DNA from: Evansella sp. LMS18
GTDB taxonomy: Bacteria; Bacillota; Bacilli; Bacillales; Salisediminibacteriaceae
Direction of reading: 5' to 3'
Length of the DNA stretch: 64,000 bases
Assembly: GCF_024362785.1 (NCBI RefSeq)
Contig: NZ_CP093301.1
Coordinates: forward strand, 62,001 to 126,000
A model generated the notes under the pieces. That model was given only the letters and a program-made list of their open reading frames with translations, made no database searches and was not told where the DNA came from. The stretch's first letter is position 1, and every line of letters starts with the position of its first letter. The translations under genes and the position numbers were made by a program. Of the stretch, positions 27,378-37,263 are shown piece by piece.

Positions 27378-27429
27378 TTGAAGCCACCTCATTATCTGTC
27401 GTGGTCGTTATATATACTGCTTCTTCTTA

Positions 27430-28689
27430 TCAGAGGAAGAATTTATTAATGTCATTCCATGTTACTGCCAGCATCAGCAGCATCAGTAAAGCAAATCCAA
27501 TAAAGTGTACAAGCCCTTCTTTCTGAGGGTCCACTGGTTTGCCTCTGACAGCTTCCAAACCTATGAACATGAGCCTTCCTCCATCCAGTGCAGGCAAAGG
27601 AAGAAGATTAATGATACCCAGGTTTACGCTTAAGATCGCAGTCCACTGCATCAGAACTAAAAAGCCCATTGCAGCAACTTCATCGGTATAACTGTATATT
27701 CCAACCGGCCCGGCAAGATGGTCAAGGGAGAACTGTCCGGTTATCAGCATTCCGAGCGCCTCAATGATAAGGCGGGTAAATTCATATGTCTGGGTAAAAC
27801 CGAAAGTAACAGCTCCCATAAAACTTCTTTCCGTAGGGGCAAAGATACCTACATGCCCTTCAGTCTGGTCCTCGGGTCCGGTTCTTTCATCAGGAGTAAT
27901 TGTCATTTCCATTTGCTGTCCGTCTCTTACTATTTCAAATTCCAGAGGTTCATTTGGATTTTCCTGGATTATGGAAGTCATTTCTTCCCAGGTACTGACC
28001 TGTTCCCCTTCGATAGCAGTGATTCTGTCTCCTGTTTCCAGTCCAGCTTCAATAGCTGCTCCATCCTCGACAAGGCCGCCTACTAAAGATTCGTTTAAAG
28101 GGGTCCCTGCGAACCAGCCGTACAGCATCAAGATAAAAATGGCAAGCACAAAGTTCATCATCGGCCCGGCAAAAAGAGCCATCGCCCGCTGGGGAATTGT
28201 CTTAGAACCGAACTGGCGGTCATAAGGCGCAATTTGCGTCGCCTGTTCATCATGCACAAATTCTGCCTTATCATCGATACGGTAAGTAACAAGCCCCTCA
28301 GCATCATCTGTGAACCCTTTAACAAAAAGCTCTTTTTCCAGGTCAATTTTCTCCACCTGAATGATTTTGCAGTCTGGGTACTTCGATTTATTATTTACGA
28401 TAATCCTGCTTACTTTTCCGGAATCGTTAAAGAGCAGCCCTACTTCATACCCTGGCTTAATCTGAATCATTTCAGGGTCTTCCCCTGCCATCCTTACAAA
28501 TCCGCCAAGAGGAAGAAGCCGGATTGTATAGACTGTTTCATCTTTTTTAAAAGAGAATATTTTCGGCCCGAAGCCAATGGCAAATTCCCGGCAGAGTATC
28601 CCTGCTCTCTTTGCGAATACTAAATGTCCCCATTCGTGGACAAATACGAGAAGGCCAAAGATTATAATGATCGCAATAAATGTATTCAT
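27430..28689 (-). CDS. rasP: Site-2 protease RasP (RseP family)
   Basis: A 419-residue membrane zinc metalloprotease that cleaves anti-sigma factors and signal peptide remnants within the membrane. The HEWGH zinc motif is at residues 18-22 in the first membrane helix, a PDZ domain occupies about 200-280, and the third zinc ligand lies in [13 protein letters not shown] near residue 370. Four membrane segments are evident. It lies between dxr and proS, the usual order. Confidence 0.95.
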   Translation of the reverse strand: MNTFIAIIIIFGLLVFVHEWGHLVFAKRAGILCREFAIGFGPKIFSFKKDETVYTIRLLPLGGFVRMAGEDPEMIQIKPGYEVGLLFNDSGKVSRIIVNNKSKYPDCKIIQVEKIDLEKELFVKGFTDDAEGLVTYRIDDKAEFVHDEQATQIAPYDRQFGSKTIPQRAMALFAGPMMNFVLAIFILMLYGWFAGTPLNESLVGGLVEDGAAIEAGLETGDRITAIEGEQVSTWEEMTSIIQENPNEPLEFEIVRDGQQMEMTITPDERTGPEDQTEGHVGIFAPTERSFMGAVTFGFTQTYEFTRLIIEALGMLITGQFSLDHLAGPVGIYSYTDEVAAMGFLVLMQWTAILSVNLGIINLLPLPALDGGRLMFIGLEAVRGKPVDPQKEGLVHFIGFALLMLLMLAVTWNDINKFFL

Positions 28690-28702
28690 TTAAACACACC
28701 CT

Positions 28703-29851
28703 TTAATTCATATAGGTTAATACTTGCCTTCTTGTCTCTTCATCCACAGCAATTATCTCTTCCAGTGAAGGAGAAGCAACTGGGGTGTGACGGGACAGCG
28801 CATCCTCGACTATATCCTCGATTCCTAAAAAGGACAGTTTTCTGTTGAGAAAGGAAGCAACAGCCACCTCATTAGCTGCATTCAATACTGTAGGTGCCGT
28901 TCCACCCGCTGCCCCAGCCTCAAAGGCAAGCTTTAAACAGCGGTATCTCTCATAATCAGGCTTGTCAAAATGCAGCGCTCCAATTTCCCATAAGTTTAAC
29001 TTTTCCCCGCCTTTTAATTCAAAGCGTTCCCGTTTGGAAACTGCATACTGGATAGGCACACGCATGTCCGGAGTACCAAGATGGGCAAGAACACTACCAT
29101 CAATATATTCTACCATAGAATGAATAATACTTTCTTTGTGTAAAATTACGTCAATTTTTTCATAGGGCATGTTAAAAAGCCATTTTGCTTCAATTACTTC
29201 GAGACCTTTATTCATCATAGTGGCTGAATCTATAGTGATTTTCGCTCCCATTTGCCAGTTGGGGTGCTTCAGTGCATCTTCCACCGTCACATTTTTAAGT
29301 TGTTCTCTCGTTTTGTCGCGAAAGCTTCCTCCGGATGCAGTCAGGATAATCCTGTTCACTTCTTTATCAGCATTATCTTCCAGACACTGATAAATAGCCG
29401 AATGTTCGCTGTCAACCGGGATAAGCTCCACGCCATGTTTTTTGGCTTTTTCTGTGACGATATGGCCAGCTGTTACAAGTGTTTCTTTATTTGCGATAGC
29501 AATGTCTTTCCCCGACTCGATCGCTGCAAGAGTCGGCTTTAAGCCTACACTGCCCATTACAGCACTCATTACGATATCCGCATCGTTTCCGGCTGCTGCT
29601 TCTGTCAGGCCTTCTTCTCCATATAAAAGCCTTACTCCTGAAGGAAGTTCGTTTCTGATGCTATCAGCTGTTTCTTTCGTCTGGACACTTACAATTTCAG
29701 GCCTGAATTCATGAACCTGGCCCAGGCCGGCCTCTGTGTTTTTTCCAAAGCTTAAGGAAACTATTTTAAACTTGTCAGGATGAGCCCTGACAACATCGAG
29801 AGTTTGTGTGCCTATCGATCCGGTAGATCCTAACAATGCAATTTTCTTCAT
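28703..29851 (-). CDS. dxr: 1-deoxy-D-xylulose 5-phosphate reductoisomerase
   Basis: A 382-residue NADPH enzyme that makes MEP, the first committed step of the isoprenoid pathway. NADPH motif [16 protein letters not shown] at the N-terminus, active-site motifs NKETLVTAG and [11 protein letters not shown]. The ATG at 29851 is selected because AAAGGAG precedes it; the frame extends 36 codons further upstream, but that part has no family match. It lies between cdsA and rasP; isoprenoid product feeds uppS nearby. Confidence 0.95.
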   Translation of the reverse strand: MKKIALLGSTGSIGTQTLDVVRAHPDKFKIVSLSFGKNTEAGLGQVHEFRPEIVSVQTKETADSIRNELPSGVRLLYGEEGLTEAAAGNDADIVMSAVMGSVGLKPTLAAIESGKDIAIANKETLVTAGHIVTEKAKKHGVELIPVDSEHSAIYQCLEDNADKEVNRIILTASGGSFRDKTREQLKNVTVEDALKHPNWQMGAKITIDSATMMNKGLEVIEAKWLFNMPYEKIDVILHKESIIHSMVEYIDGSVLAHLGTPDMRVPIQYAVSKRERFELKGGEKLNLWEIGALHFDKPDYERYRCLKLAFEAGAAGGTAPTVLNAANEVAVASFLNRKLSFLGIEDIVEDALSRHTPVASPSLEEIIAVDEETRRQVLTYMN

Positions 29852-29900
29852 GTGGAACTCCTTTTTCTCCTGCAGTGACTTTGAGAATTTAATTATTAAG

Positions 29901-29923
29901 TACGGATTATATCCGTATTTTTT
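29901..29923 (+). terminator. Plus-oriented hairpin with T run after cdsA
   Basis: TACGGAT-TAT-ATCCGTA is followed on the plus strand by a run of seven T that overlaps the cdsA stop codon. On the minus strand the same stem lacks a T tail. It would stop antisense transcription, or simply cap the 3' end of cdsA mRNA. Confidence 0.4.
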
Positions 29924-30713
29924 AAACAAATCCCAGCAGATACAGAATCGGCATGACATAAATCAGACTGTCAAACCTGTCGAGTATACCGCCGTGGCCA
30001 GGGAGAACCTGCCCGGAATCCTTAACGGCATAATGCCTTTTCAATGCAGATTCTACAAGATCACCCATTTGTCCCGCTGTTGATACCACCAGTATAAACA
30101 GCAATGTTGTCAGCATAGATGTGAAAATTGGCAAAAATAAGGAATAGATGATCCCCGCAGCAAAGGCAAGCGCAATTCCCCCAAGTGCTCCTTCAATCGT
30201 TTTGTTGGGGCTTATCTCCGGCCATAACTTCCTTTTTCCAAAGGCTCGTCCTGCAAAATAGGCTCCGGAATCAGTAGCCCAAACTAATATCAGGATAAAA
30301 AAGATTATTATCAATCCGTCTTCAAGAAATCTGGTATATATAAAATAATTAAAGCCAAGCCCCACATAAACTGCTGCAAGAATTATAAAACCTGCTTCAT
30401 CAAAAGTAAATTCATTTTTGCTTATAACTGTGGTCGCAAGAAGAACAACAATGAAAAGCAGAAATAATTCAAGCTGATGCACATGCAGCCAGTCAAGGGT
30501 TAAAACATTATCCGGGGTCAGAAGCAGCAGCATAAGAAAAAAACTGCTCAACCCCATCGGTGACATAATCCTGACCTGTTTCATCTTCAGCAGCTCACTC
30601 ATTGCTATGAGTGCGAGTGCTATCATTAATACAGTGAAAGGCCAGCCGCCAAGTATAATCAATGTAAGAAAACCTGCTCCTGCTATAACTGCTGTAATTA
30701 TTCTCTGTTTCAC
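29922..30713 (-). CDS. cdsA: Phosphatidate cytidylyltransferase CdsA
   Basis: A 263-residue integral membrane enzyme that makes CDP-diacylglycerol for phospholipid synthesis. About seven hydrophobic segments are visible, and the signature is near the C-terminus ([20 protein letters not shown]). The start is a GTG with GGAGG seven bases upstream. It lies between uppS and dxr as in other Bacillales. Confidence 0.95.
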   Translation of the reverse strand: MKQRIITAVIAGAGFLTLIILGGWPFTVLMIALALIAMSELLKMKQVRIMSPMGLSSFFLMLLLLTPDNVLTLDWLHVHQLELFLLFIVVLLATTVISKNEFTFDEAGFIILAAVYVGLGFNYFIYTRFLEDGLIIIFFILILVWATDSGAYFAGRAFGKRKLWPEISPNKTIEGALGGIALAFAAGIIYSLFLPIFTSMLTTLLFILVVSTAGQMGDLVESALKRHYAVKDSGQVLPGHGGILDRFDSLIYVMPILYLLGFV

Positions 30714-30728
30714 AGGCCTGCCTCCTCT

Positions 30729-31496
30729 CTATACGCCTCCATATCTGCGCGCTCTCATCTGATAAGCTCTTATTGCACTGTTGAAGTCTTCTTCTGTGAA
30801 GTCAGGCCACAAAGTATCTGTAAACCAAAGTTCAGAATAGGCAAGCTGCCAGAGCATAAAATTACTCAGGCGGACTTCCCCGCTCGTCCTGATTAATAAG
30901 TCAGGGTCTCTCAGTTCAGCTGTCATCAGGTTCTCTTCCAGCATATCTTCAGATATATCATCTATGGACAACTCTTTTTCCTCAAGAGATTTATACATAT
31001 TTTTTACAGCTTCAATAATCTCTGAACGGCTTCCGTAGTTCAGGGCAAAATTTAAAATAAGCCCTTTATTGTCCTTCGTCTTCTCCACTGCATTTTCCAC
31101 AGCCCTGATAGTAGAAGGAGGAAGCACATCCTTTGAACCTGTGTGTTTGACAATAACGTTTCTTTCCATCAGTTCAGGGAGCTCTTTATTTAAAAAACGT
31201 TCCGGAAGCCCCATAAGAAAGTCTACTTCTGTCTTAGGGCGTTTCCAGTTTTCTGTGGAAAACGCGTACAGGGTTAAAGTATGAATCCCCAGTTTGTCCG
31301 CCTGCCTGACGATCCTCCTGATTACATTCATTCCTTCCCTGTGCCCGGCTACACGAGGTAATCCCCTTTTCTTGGCCCATCTGCCGTTCCCGTCCATTAT
31401 AATTGCAACATGGCCCGGGAGATTATCCTGCATAACACTGGTTTCGCTGTCCTGCACAGAATCATTCTTTTTTTTGCCTGTAAATTTATTAAACAT
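30729..31496 (-). CDS. uppS: Undecaprenyl diphosphate synthase
   Basis: A 255-residue cis-prenyltransferase that makes the C55 lipid carrier precursor for peptidoglycan and teichoic acids. IIMDGNGRWAKKRGLPR holds the catalytic Asp35, and LIRTSGEVRLSNFMLWQLAYSE is the substrate-binding motif. The first ~25 residues are a polar extension (FTGKKKNDSVQDSETSV). The ATG at 31496 has GGGGGA upstream; the in-frame TTG five codons before overlaps that SD. Confidence 0.95.
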   Translation of the reverse strand: MFNKFTGKKKNDSVQDSETSVMQDNLPGHVAIIMDGNGRWAKKRGLPRVAGHREGMNVIRRIVRQADKLGIHTLTLYAFSTENWKRPKTEVDFLMGLPERFLNKELPELMERNVIVKHTGSKDVLPPSTIRAVENAVEKTKDNKGLILNFALNYGSRSEIIEAVKNMYKSLEEKELSIDDISEDMLEENLMTAELRDPDLLIRTSGEVRLSNFMLWQLAYSELWFTDTLWPDFTEEDFNSAIRAYQMRARRYGGV

Positions 31497-31583
31497 AAGG
31501 ATTTCCCCCAAGATGGTTCAGTTCCCTGTTAATACTGAATATTTATGTACTTCACCGATACATAAAAATTTATGTTTAACAGT

Positions 31584-31612
31584 GTAAAAAAACCCCCTGT
31601 CACAGAGGGTCT
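31584..31612 (-). terminator. Terminator between frr and uppS
   Basis: On the minus strand ACCCTCTGTGACAGGGGGT forms a hairpin followed by seven T, about 60 bases after the frr stop. uppS then starts about 90 bases later, so either read-through or a local promoter is required. Confidence 0.85.
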
Positions 31613-31671
31613 TTTACAAAACCGTTTCATAGAAAACTTTAACATCACCATTTATTTTACATGTTTTTTCT

Positions 31672-32229
31672 TTATACTTCCATGATTTCCTGTTCTTTTA
31701 CTTTTGCGATTTCTTCAATTTGTTTAATTACAGCGTCAGTCTGCTTTTGAACACCATCCTGGTTTCTTCTCAGCTCATCCTCTGTAAGCTCTCCGTCCTT
31801 CTGCAGCTTCTTCAGGTTATCATTCGCGTCCCGGCGGATGTTCCTTACAGCCACTTTTGCATCTTCTGTATACCTGCCTACTACTTTAACAAGCTCCTGG
31901 CGTCGTTCCTCAGTAAGAGCAGGGACAGAGATCCTGATGATATTGCCGTCATTTGTCGGTGACAGACCTAAGTCCGCCTTCTGGATCGCTCTTTCAATAT
32001 CAGAGATAGAAGACTTATCGAAAGGCTGGATCGTCAGCATCCTCGCTTCCGGCACAGCGATCGTCGCCAGCTGGTTTAATGGTGTAAGCATTCCATAGTA
32101 CTCAACCTGCACTCTGTCCAGCAAGGAAGTGCTCGCACGTCCTGCACGGACTGTAGCCAGTTCCTTTCGAAAAGCTTCGATAGATTTACTCATTCTTTCT
32201 TCCATTTCATTCATTACTGCATCCGACAT
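31672..32229 (-). CDS. frr: Ribosome recycling factor
   Basis: A 185-residue two-domain tRNA mimic that splits post-termination ribosomes with EF-G. The signature [20 protein letters not shown] and the long coiled region of domain I at both ends are present. The ATG shares one base with the pyrH stop (TAATG), so translation is coupled. Confidence 0.97.
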   Translation of the reverse strand: MSDAVMNEMEERMSKSIEAFRKELATVRAGRASTSLLDRVQVEYYGMLTPLNQLATIAVPEARMLTIQPFDKSSISDIERAIQKADLGLSPTNDGNIIRISVPALTEERRQELVKVVGRYTEDAKVAVRNIRRDANDNLKKLQKDGELTEDELRRNQDGVQKQTDAVIKQIEEIAKVKEQEIMEV

Positions 32230-32954
32230 TATTCTTTCCCCCTTATTATCGTACCGATTTCTTCGCCGGTTACCGCCCGCTTAATATTACCCTCTTCCAT
32301 GATGGAGAAAACAATCAGCGGGATATTATTATCCATGCAAAGCGATGATGCTGTGGAATCCATTACAGCAAGACCCTCTTTCAGTAAATCGAGGTAAGTG
32401 AGTGAATCATATTTAACTGCACTGGAATCGATTGAAGGATCGGCACTGTATACTCCGTCTACTTTGTTCTTCGCCATGAGGATAACGTCCGCTTCGATTT
32501 CTGCTGCACGTAAAGCCGCCGTAGTATCCGTAGAGAAATACGGGTTACCCGTTCCTGCCGCAAAAATAACAACACGCTTTTTCTCAAGGTGGCGGATCGC
32601 TTTTCTCCTTATGTACGGCTCTGCAACCTGGCGCATTTCAATAGAAGTTTGCACCCGGGTCTGAACCCCGATATTTTCCAGACTGTCCTGTAATGCCAGG
32701 GAATTCATTACGGTAGCGAGCATTCCCATATAATCAGCAGTTGCCCTGTCCATTCCTTTGGCGCTGCCAGCCATACCTCTCCAGATATTCCCGCCGCCGA
32801 CAATAATAGCCACTTCCACTTCCAGGTCAATGATTTCCCTGATTTGTTGTGCGATTGACTGAATGACAGAAGGGTCAATACCAAAGCCCTGCTCTCCGGC
32901 CAAAGCTTCCCCACTTAATTTTAACACAATACGGTTGTATTTTGTTCTTTCCAT
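32229..32954 (-). CDS. pyrH: UMP kinase PyrH
   Basis: A 241-residue amino-acid-kinase-fold enzyme that phosphorylates UMP to UDP. Motifs [30 protein letters not shown] and [16 protein letters not shown] are present. The ATG at 32954 follows AAGGAGGG; six extra in-frame codons upstream carry that SD. It is positioned after the terminator at 33063 and probably has its own promoter. Confidence 0.96.
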   Translation of the reverse strand: MERTKYNRIVLKLSGEALAGEQGFGIDPSVIQSIAQQIREIIDLEVEVAIIVGGGNIWRGMAGSAKGMDRATADYMGMLATVMNSLALQDSLENIGVQTRVQTSIEMRQVAEPYIRRKAIRHLEKKRVVIFAAGTGNPYFSTDTTAALRAAEIEADVILMAKNKVDGVYSADPSIDSSAVKYDSLTYLDLLKEGLAVMDSTASSLCMDNNIPLIVFSIMEEGNIKRAVTGEEIGTIIRGKE

Positions 32955-33037
32955 AATGCCCTCCTTCAACACTCCATGCTATAACTCTCAGAAGGCGTCC
33001 CGCACCTTCCACTACAATCAATAGTTAACTTAGCCCT

Positions 33038-33043
33038 ATTATA
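33038..33043 (-). promoter_or_regulatory. Possible -10 box for pyrH-frr
   Basis: A perfect TATAAT on the minus strand, 84 bases before the pyrH start and just after the tsf terminator. The best -35 is poor (TTTTTC, spacer 18). Between this and pyrH lies GATTGTAGTGGAAGGTGCGGGACGCC, split here as GATTGTAGTGGAAGG and TGCGGGACGCC, resembling a decayed Bacillaceae repeat. Confidence 0.35.
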
Positions 33044-33062
33044 AAACAATGTGTTACTCAGG

Positions 33063-33090
33063 AAAAAGGGACACAATGTGCCCCTTTCTT
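33063..33090 (-). terminator. Terminator after tsf
   Basis: On the minus strand AAAGGGGCACATTGTGTCCCTTTTTCC forms a hairpin (split here: AAAGGGGCACA, TTG, TGTCCCTTTTT) with a T tail, about ten bases after the tsf stop. Confidence 0.75.
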
Positions 33091-33099
33091 CTTTGCTTT

Positions 33100-33981
33100 T
33101 TATTTTTTAACCTGAGACATTACTTCTTCTGCAAAGTTGTCTTCACGTTTTTCCATACCTTCGCCAACTTCGTAACGGTAGAAAGTTTTTACACTTCCGC
33201 CTTTAGAAGCAACGTATTTACCAACTTTCTGGTCGCTGTCTTTAACGAAAGCCTGGTCGTTCAGGCAAATTTCTTCAAAGTATTTTCCAAGGCGTCCTTC
33301 AACCATTTTTTCAACGATTTTTTCAGGCTTGCCTTCGTTAAGTGCCTGCTGCTTAAGTACTTCGCGCTCACGATTGATTTCTTCCTCGGAAACAGAGTCA
33401 CGGCTTACATATTTAGGGTTGATCGCTGCTACGTGCATTGCGATGTCTTTAGCGAGAGCTTCGTCAGTAGTGCCTTCGAGAACTGCAAGAACACCGATAC
33501 GTCCGCCCATGTGAATGTACTCGCCGAATGCTTCATTTTCGCCACGCTCAACGATTTCGAAACGGCGAAGAGAAATCTTCTCACCGATTTTAGCAATCTG
33601 GTTGTTGAAGTAGTCCTGTAATGTACCTTCTCCTTCAACTTCCTGGCCTAATGCTTCTTCCACATCAGCTGGTTTATTTTCAAGCAGGTGACCTGCTACT
33701 TTATCAATTAAATTGATGAAGTTTTCGTTTTTGGCAACGAAGTCCGTTTCTGAGTTAACTTCAACAATTACAGCTGTGTTGCCTTCAGTTTTGATATGAG
33801 CAAGACCTTCTGCTGCAACACGGTCAGCTTTTTTGGCAGCTTTCGCGATACCTTTCTCACGAAGGTAGTCGACCGCCTTTTCCATATCACCATCAGTTTC
33901 AGTAAGAGCCTTTTTGCAGTCCATCATACCTGCGCCAGTTTTCTCACGAAGTTCTTTTACCATCTTTGCACTTATTGCCAT
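33100..33981 (-). CDS. tsf: Elongation factor Ts
   Basis: A 293-residue nucleotide exchange factor for EF-Tu. N-terminal [18 protein letters not shown] and [13 protein letters not shown] are signatures, followed by the dimerisation core with [10 protein letters not shown] and a C-terminal helix. SD GAAGGAGGAAT precedes the ATG. It follows rpsB but a strong terminator lies between them. Confidence 0.98.
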   Translation of the reverse strand: MAISAKMVKELREKTGAGMMDCKKALTETDGDMEKAVDYLREKGIAKAAKKADRVAAEGLAHIKTEGNTAVIVEVNSETDFVAKNENFINLIDKVAGHLLENKPADVEEALGQEVEGEGTLQDYFNNQIAKIGEKISLRRFEIVERGENEAFGEYIHMGGRIGVLAVLEGTTDEALAKDIAMHVAAINPKYVSRDSVSEEEINREREVLKQQALNEGKPEKIVEKMVEGRLGKYFEEICLNDQAFVKDSDQKVGKYVASKGGSVKTFYRYEVGEGMEKREDNFAEEVMSQVKK

Positions 33982-34049
33982 TGGGTAATTCCTCCTTCAA
34001 AGGTTTCAATTACTAATATTTACATAGAATTGTCAGTAAATTTTTGTAG

Positions 34050-34084
34050 AAAAAAGGTGATAAAGGGTCAAGCCCTCTATCACC
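34050..34084 (-). terminator. Terminator between rpsB and tsf
   Basis: On the minus strand GGTGATAGAGGG and CCCTTTATCACC pair around a five-base loop and are followed by six T, about 16 bases after the rpsB stop. The strength suggests that tsf expression is reduced relative to rpsB, unless tsf has another promoter. Confidence 0.88.
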
Positions 34085-34099
34085 CTTTTGGACAACATT

Positions 34100-34798
34100 T
34101 TAAGCAGTTGTTTCTTCACCTTGGTTAGCTTCAATAATCGCGTCAGCCATTTTAGCTGTCAGAAGACGTACTGCACGGATTGCATCGTCATTACCAGGAA
34201 TAACGTAGTCAATCTCGTCAGGGTCACAGTTAGTATCCACGATCGCAACGATCGGAAGGTTTAATTTTTTAGCTTCTGCTACAGCAATACGCTCTTTACG
34301 CGGATCGATGATGAATAAAGCATCTGGAAGCTTCTCCATATCTTTAATTCCGCCTAAGAACTTCTCAAGACGCTCAAGTTCTTTGTTCAAAAGAACAACT
34401 TCTTTTTTAGGAAGTACGTCAAAAGTGCCGTCTTCTTTCATACGCTCAATTTCTTTTAAGCGGCCGATACGTTTACGGATAGTATCGAAGTTTGTTAAAG
34501 TTCCGCCTAACCAGCGCTGGTTGATGTAGTACATTCCAGCACGTTCCGCTTCTTCTTTTACGGAATCCTGAGCCTGTTTTTTAGTTCCAACGAAAAGCAT
34601 TGTTCCGCCTTGTCCTGCAAGGTCACGAACGAAGTTAAATGCCTCGTCGACTTTCTTGACCGTCTTTTGAAGGTCGATAATGTAAATACCGTTTCTTTCT
34701 GTGAAGATGTAGCGATCCATTTTAGGGTTCCAGCGGCGTGTCTGATGACCGAAGTGTACCCCAGCTTCAAGTAATTGTTTCATGGAAATAACTGCCAC
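34100..34798 (-). CDS. rpsB: 30S ribosomal protein S2
   Basis: A 232-residue S2 protein. It begins [23 protein letters not shown] and contains [16 protein letters not shown] and [12 protein letters not shown]. The start is a GTG at 34798, with AAGGAGG eight bases upstream; this gives (M)AVISMKQLL as in B. subtilis. An overlapping ATG in another frame and a longer in-frame extension are rejected because they carry no S2 sequence. It has its own promoter. Confidence 0.96.
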   Translation of the reverse strand: MAVISMKQLLEAGVHFGHQTRRWNPKMDRYIFTERNGIYIIDLQKTVKKVDEAFNFVRDLAGQGGTMLFVGTKKQAQDSVKEEAERAGMYYINQRWLGGTLTNFDTIRKRIGRLKEIERMKEDGTFDVLPKKEVVLLNKELERLEKFLGGIKDMEKLPDALFIIDPRKERIAVAEAKKLNLPIVAIVDTNCDPDEIDYVIPGNDDAIRAVRLLTAKMADAIIEANQGEETTA

Positions 34799-34912
34799 AT
34801 CACTCACCTCCTTTTGGTTTTTTTGGCCTCCGCTTCCCTCCTCTTTATACAAAACTGCGTATTGCAGCACCATTGCATAAATCAGGAAACGTGTGTATTA
34901 ACACCGTGAAAT

Positions 34913-34941
34913 AATATACCATAATGCAAAGTCTATAGCAA
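34913..34941 (-). promoter_or_regulatory. Sigma A promoter for rpsB
   Basis: TTGCTA (34941-34936), a spacer of exactly 17, and TATATT (34918-34913) on the minus strand. The leader would be about 105 nt and contains purine-rich AAGAGGAGGGAAGCGGAGG before the SD. S2 leaders are autoregulated in some Firmicutes; no fold was computed here. It separates rpsB from the fla/che operon. Confidence 0.6.
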
Positions 34942-34954
34942 GAGCTGAGGAGAT

Positions 34955-35443
34955 TTATTTATAAAATTTTATCAAAAGCTCTACTTCACCTGTTCCCATA
35001 TTCAGTTTGCGGGCGATTTCATTTATAGTATAGCCTTCATTGTGAAGGGATAAAACTCTGGATTGAGGGGAGGTGTCCACACTGACAGCCTTCTCTTCAT
35101 CAGGAAGAGGTGGTGTATATTCTTTCTGTTCTGCATGAAAAGCTAATATCTCCCCTTCCGGTCCTTCCTGTTCCCTTCCATAATCATCAGGACCTGCATC
35201 CGTTGAACGGTCCTCCGGTTTCGGTCCGGCGGATTGACTATTCAGTTTACGCGAAACAATTCTCGCAATTTTTTCGTTATTTTCTTTCATTTCCGTTGTA
35301 TAGGCCAGAAGCATTTCTTCCATTTCATTAAGTGTTTTTTCTTTATCAAAAGGTTCCTGATGTTTCAGGCGCTGATAAAGGAGGATGATAAAATAAAAGC
35401 AAACTAAATGAAGGAGAAAGCTGATAATCAATAAATAAAGCAT
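34955..35443 (-). CDS. swrB: Swarming motility protein SwrB (YlxL)
   Basis: A 162-residue bitopic protein. Residues 3-22 form a membrane helix, 28-70 a charged coiled coil (TLNEMEEMLLAYTTEMKENNEKI in two halves), then a polar disordered stretch and a C-terminal helix-turn-helix-like motif (RVLSLHNEGYTINEIARKLNMGTGEVELL). This layout matches SwrB, which in B. subtilis activates the FliF-FliG-FliI secretion machine during hook-basal body assembly. It is the last gene of the fla/che operon. SD GAGGAG precedes the ATG. Sequence identity to B. subtilis SwrB looks low outside the ends. Confidence 0.8.
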   Translation of the reverse strand: MLYLLIISFLLHLVCFYFIILLYQRLKHQEPFDKEKTLNEMEEMLLAYTTEMKENNEKIARIVSRKLNSQSAGPKPEDRSTDAGPDDYGREQEGPEGEILAFHAEQKEYTPPLPDEEKAVSVDTSPQSRVLSLHNEGYTINEIARKLNMGTGEVELLIKFYK

Positions 35444-35455
35444 TCGTATACTCCT

Positions 35456-35785
35456 CTACCATTTCGCATCAAAATGAACTCCTTTATAAGGATGATCTTC
35501 CCCGTTACTCTCCCCTGGCAAGGCCCCGGTCTTTATTTGCCCCTTTTTGCCTGCAGTCTGTTTACCGGCACTGCCTGTTTCCCCCTCATCATTTGCAAGC
35601 CTTTTATAGGAGGTCTGTTCGGCAGATGTAACTGACTGCTGTAAACGTTCCTGTTTTTTCACTTCTGCTTCAGCAAGCTGCCCCTGTGCCACTGCCGTCC
35701 TCTGCTGAAGCTGGTCCTGGACCTTGCCTGCAGACTGAGTCCTTGGCACTGCCACCTGCATTTCTATGGATTTTAACCCGCTCAT
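35456..35785 (-). CDS. Small uncharacterised protein between sigD and swrB
   Basis: A 109-residue hydrophilic protein. The ATG at 35785 has GGGGGAG at good spacing; the frame extends 22 codons further without an SD. The N-terminus (MQVAVPRTQSAGKVQDQLQQR) and the C-terminal motif (HPYKGVHFDAKW) look constrained, while the centre is rich in Gln, Lys, Glu, Gly and probably disordered; residues 20-60 may form a coiled coil. There is no signal peptide or membrane segment. B. subtilis has no gene here, but I recall similar short proteins with a HPYKG-type end in other Bacillaceae fla loci. Function unknown; operon position suggests flagellar or sigma D related work. Confidence 0.75.
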   Translation of the reverse strand: MSGLKSIEMQVAVPRTQSAGKVQDQLQQRTAVAQGQLAEAEVKKQERLQQSVTSAEQTSYKRLANDEGETGSAGKQTAGKKGQIKTGALPGESNGEDHPYKGVHFDAKW

Positions 35786-35918
35786 CAGAATCTCCCCCTG
35801 TTCTTTTGAACTTTCCCAGGTGCATGGAACCTGGGCTTTGGCATGCTGCATAAGAATTAAACAATAATAATAGCTCTCCCCGCAGCTTTTGCAGGTTGAC
35901 CTGTCCGCACCCTTTCAT

Positions 35919-36692
35919 TTATCTCCTGCTTCTTTCTTTTCTCAGTTTCTGCTGAAGCTTAAAAATACATCTGGAATGGATCTGTGAAATTCTTGAAGTC
36001 GACAAATTAAGCAGTTCACCGATCTCCGTTAAAGTAAGCTCTTCAAAATAAAACAGGCTGATGATTGTCTGTTCTTTTTCATTCAGTGTTTTTATAACTT
36101 CAGCAAGTTCTTCTATCCTTGCTTTTTTATCCAGTTCCTGCTCAGGAGTTAAAGTTCGGTTGTCTGGAATGGCAGCAGTAAATGTTTCATCTTTCTCAGA
36201 ATCCTGAGCCGTTTCATCAATGGAAAGCTGGTGCGACAGATAACTTTCGTTCATCGCCTGGAGAACTTCTTCCTCGCTGAGACCGAGATAAACAGCAACC
36301 TCCCCTGCGCTCACATACCGGCCATACTTCTGTTCCAGCAGTTCTGATGCCTGTTCGATCTTTTTGGACTTCTCCCTCAGCGACCGGGGCAGCCAGTCCT
36401 GCTGGCGGAGCCCGTCAATAATCGCCCCCCTTATCCGGAAAGAGGCATATGTATCAAATTTCAGCTCTCTTGTATGATCGAATTTCCTTAATGCATCATA
36501 TAATCCAAGCATCCCATGGCTCCTGAGCTCATCAACCTGGACACTTTTCGGCAAGGCTGCTCCAATTCTTTTTACATGATATTCCACGAGCGGGAGGAAT
36601 GCCTCAACCAGTCTGTCGCCTGCTGATTCATCACCTTCACTCCACTGGTTCCATTCCTCTTTAAACTGTACTGCAGCATAGGCATGTGGCAT
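35919..36692 (-). CDS. sigD: Flagellar sigma factor SigD (sigma 28)
   Basis: A 257-residue sigma 28 that transcribes late flagellar, chemotaxis and autolysin genes. Region 2 has MLGLYDALRKFDHTRELKFDTYASFRIRGAIIDGLR (read in two parts around KFD), region 3 SREKSKK-like LREKSKKIEQASELLEQKYG, and region 4 LTLTEIGELLNLSTSRISQIHSR. The ATG at 36692 gives MPHAYAAVQFKEEW, matching SigD length (254 in B. subtilis); an AAGGAGG lies about eleven bases before. The long upstream extension in frame overlaps cheD and is not coding in this frame. It should be held by FlgM, encoded elsewhere. Confidence 0.96.
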   Translation of the reverse strand: MPHAYAAVQFKEEWNQWSEGDESAGDRLVEAFLPLVEYHVKRIGAALPKSVQVDELRSHGMLGLYDALRKFDHTRELKFDTYASFRIRGAIIDGLRQQDWLPRSLREKSKKIEQASELLEQKYGRYVSAGEVAVYLGLSEEEVLQAMNESYLSHQLSIDETAQDSEKDETFTAAIPDNRTLTPEQELDKKARIEELAEVIKTLNEKEQTIISLFYFEELTLTEIGELLNLSTSRISQIHSRCIFKLQQKLRKERSRR

Positions 36693-36768
36693 GAGTATCT
36701 GCCCCTCCTTCATGGTTATTTCCTGTCGCTGGCGCAACAGCGCCGGAAAACGAAATACAATTAGCTTG

Positions 36769-37263
36769 TCAGATTGCTTTTTCACCTTTATTAACAGTAC
36801 GGATATACAATTTCTTTGTTGCCGGGTCGAATTCAATCGTTCTTCCGCTGCTGCCTCCGGTATCCTCATTCATGAGTATAACTTTCCGTTTTTTCAGCTG
36901 TTCCTTCACTGCTTCAACATTTCTCGGACCGATACGAAACAGCTCGGTACTCGTTGAAAATTGGAACATCTGAGCTCCTCCGGCGATTTTCGCTTTAAGC
37001 CGGACCGTCTCCCCTTCCTTACATTTACTGTGGAAATAGGAGACCAGGTCAGTGACCGCAGTATCGGCGTATTTGGCTCTCTGAACTATTCCGCCCCTCG
37101 ACATGGAAGAATCGGGCAGCATGATGTGTGCCATACCGCCTATATTTAACTTTTCATCGTATATAACCACACCAACACAGGAACCGAGGCCCGAAGTACG
37201 AATTGTTGAAGGAGAAGCCGCAAAATTAATGTCAGCCATACCAACTCTGATCACATTATTCAT
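36769..37263 (-). CDS. cheD: Chemoreceptor glutamine deamidase CheD
   Basis: A 164-residue deamidase that converts receptor glutamines to glutamate and binds CheC. The catalytic set is visible with correct spacing: Thr23, Cys29 (SGLGSCVGVVIYD) and His46 (GGMAHIMLPDS). The ATG at 37263 overlaps the end of cheC and has GGGGTG seven bases upstream. In B. subtilis the CheC-CheD pair forms a feedback with CheY-P. Confidence 0.95.
   Translation of the reverse strand: MNNVIRVGMADINFAASPSTIRTSGLGSCVGVVIYDEKLNIGGMAHIMLPDSSMSRGGIVQRAKYADTAVTDLVSYFHSKCKEGETVRLKAKIAGGAQMFQFSTSTELFRIGPRNVEAVKEQLKKRKVILMNEDTGGSSGRTIEFDPATKKLYIRTVNKGEKAI

Noticed and set aside
35670-35918. 82-codon minus-strand frame between sigD and the small gene
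   Set aside because: It overlaps the better supported 109-residue gene, which has a clear SD and conserved-looking ends.
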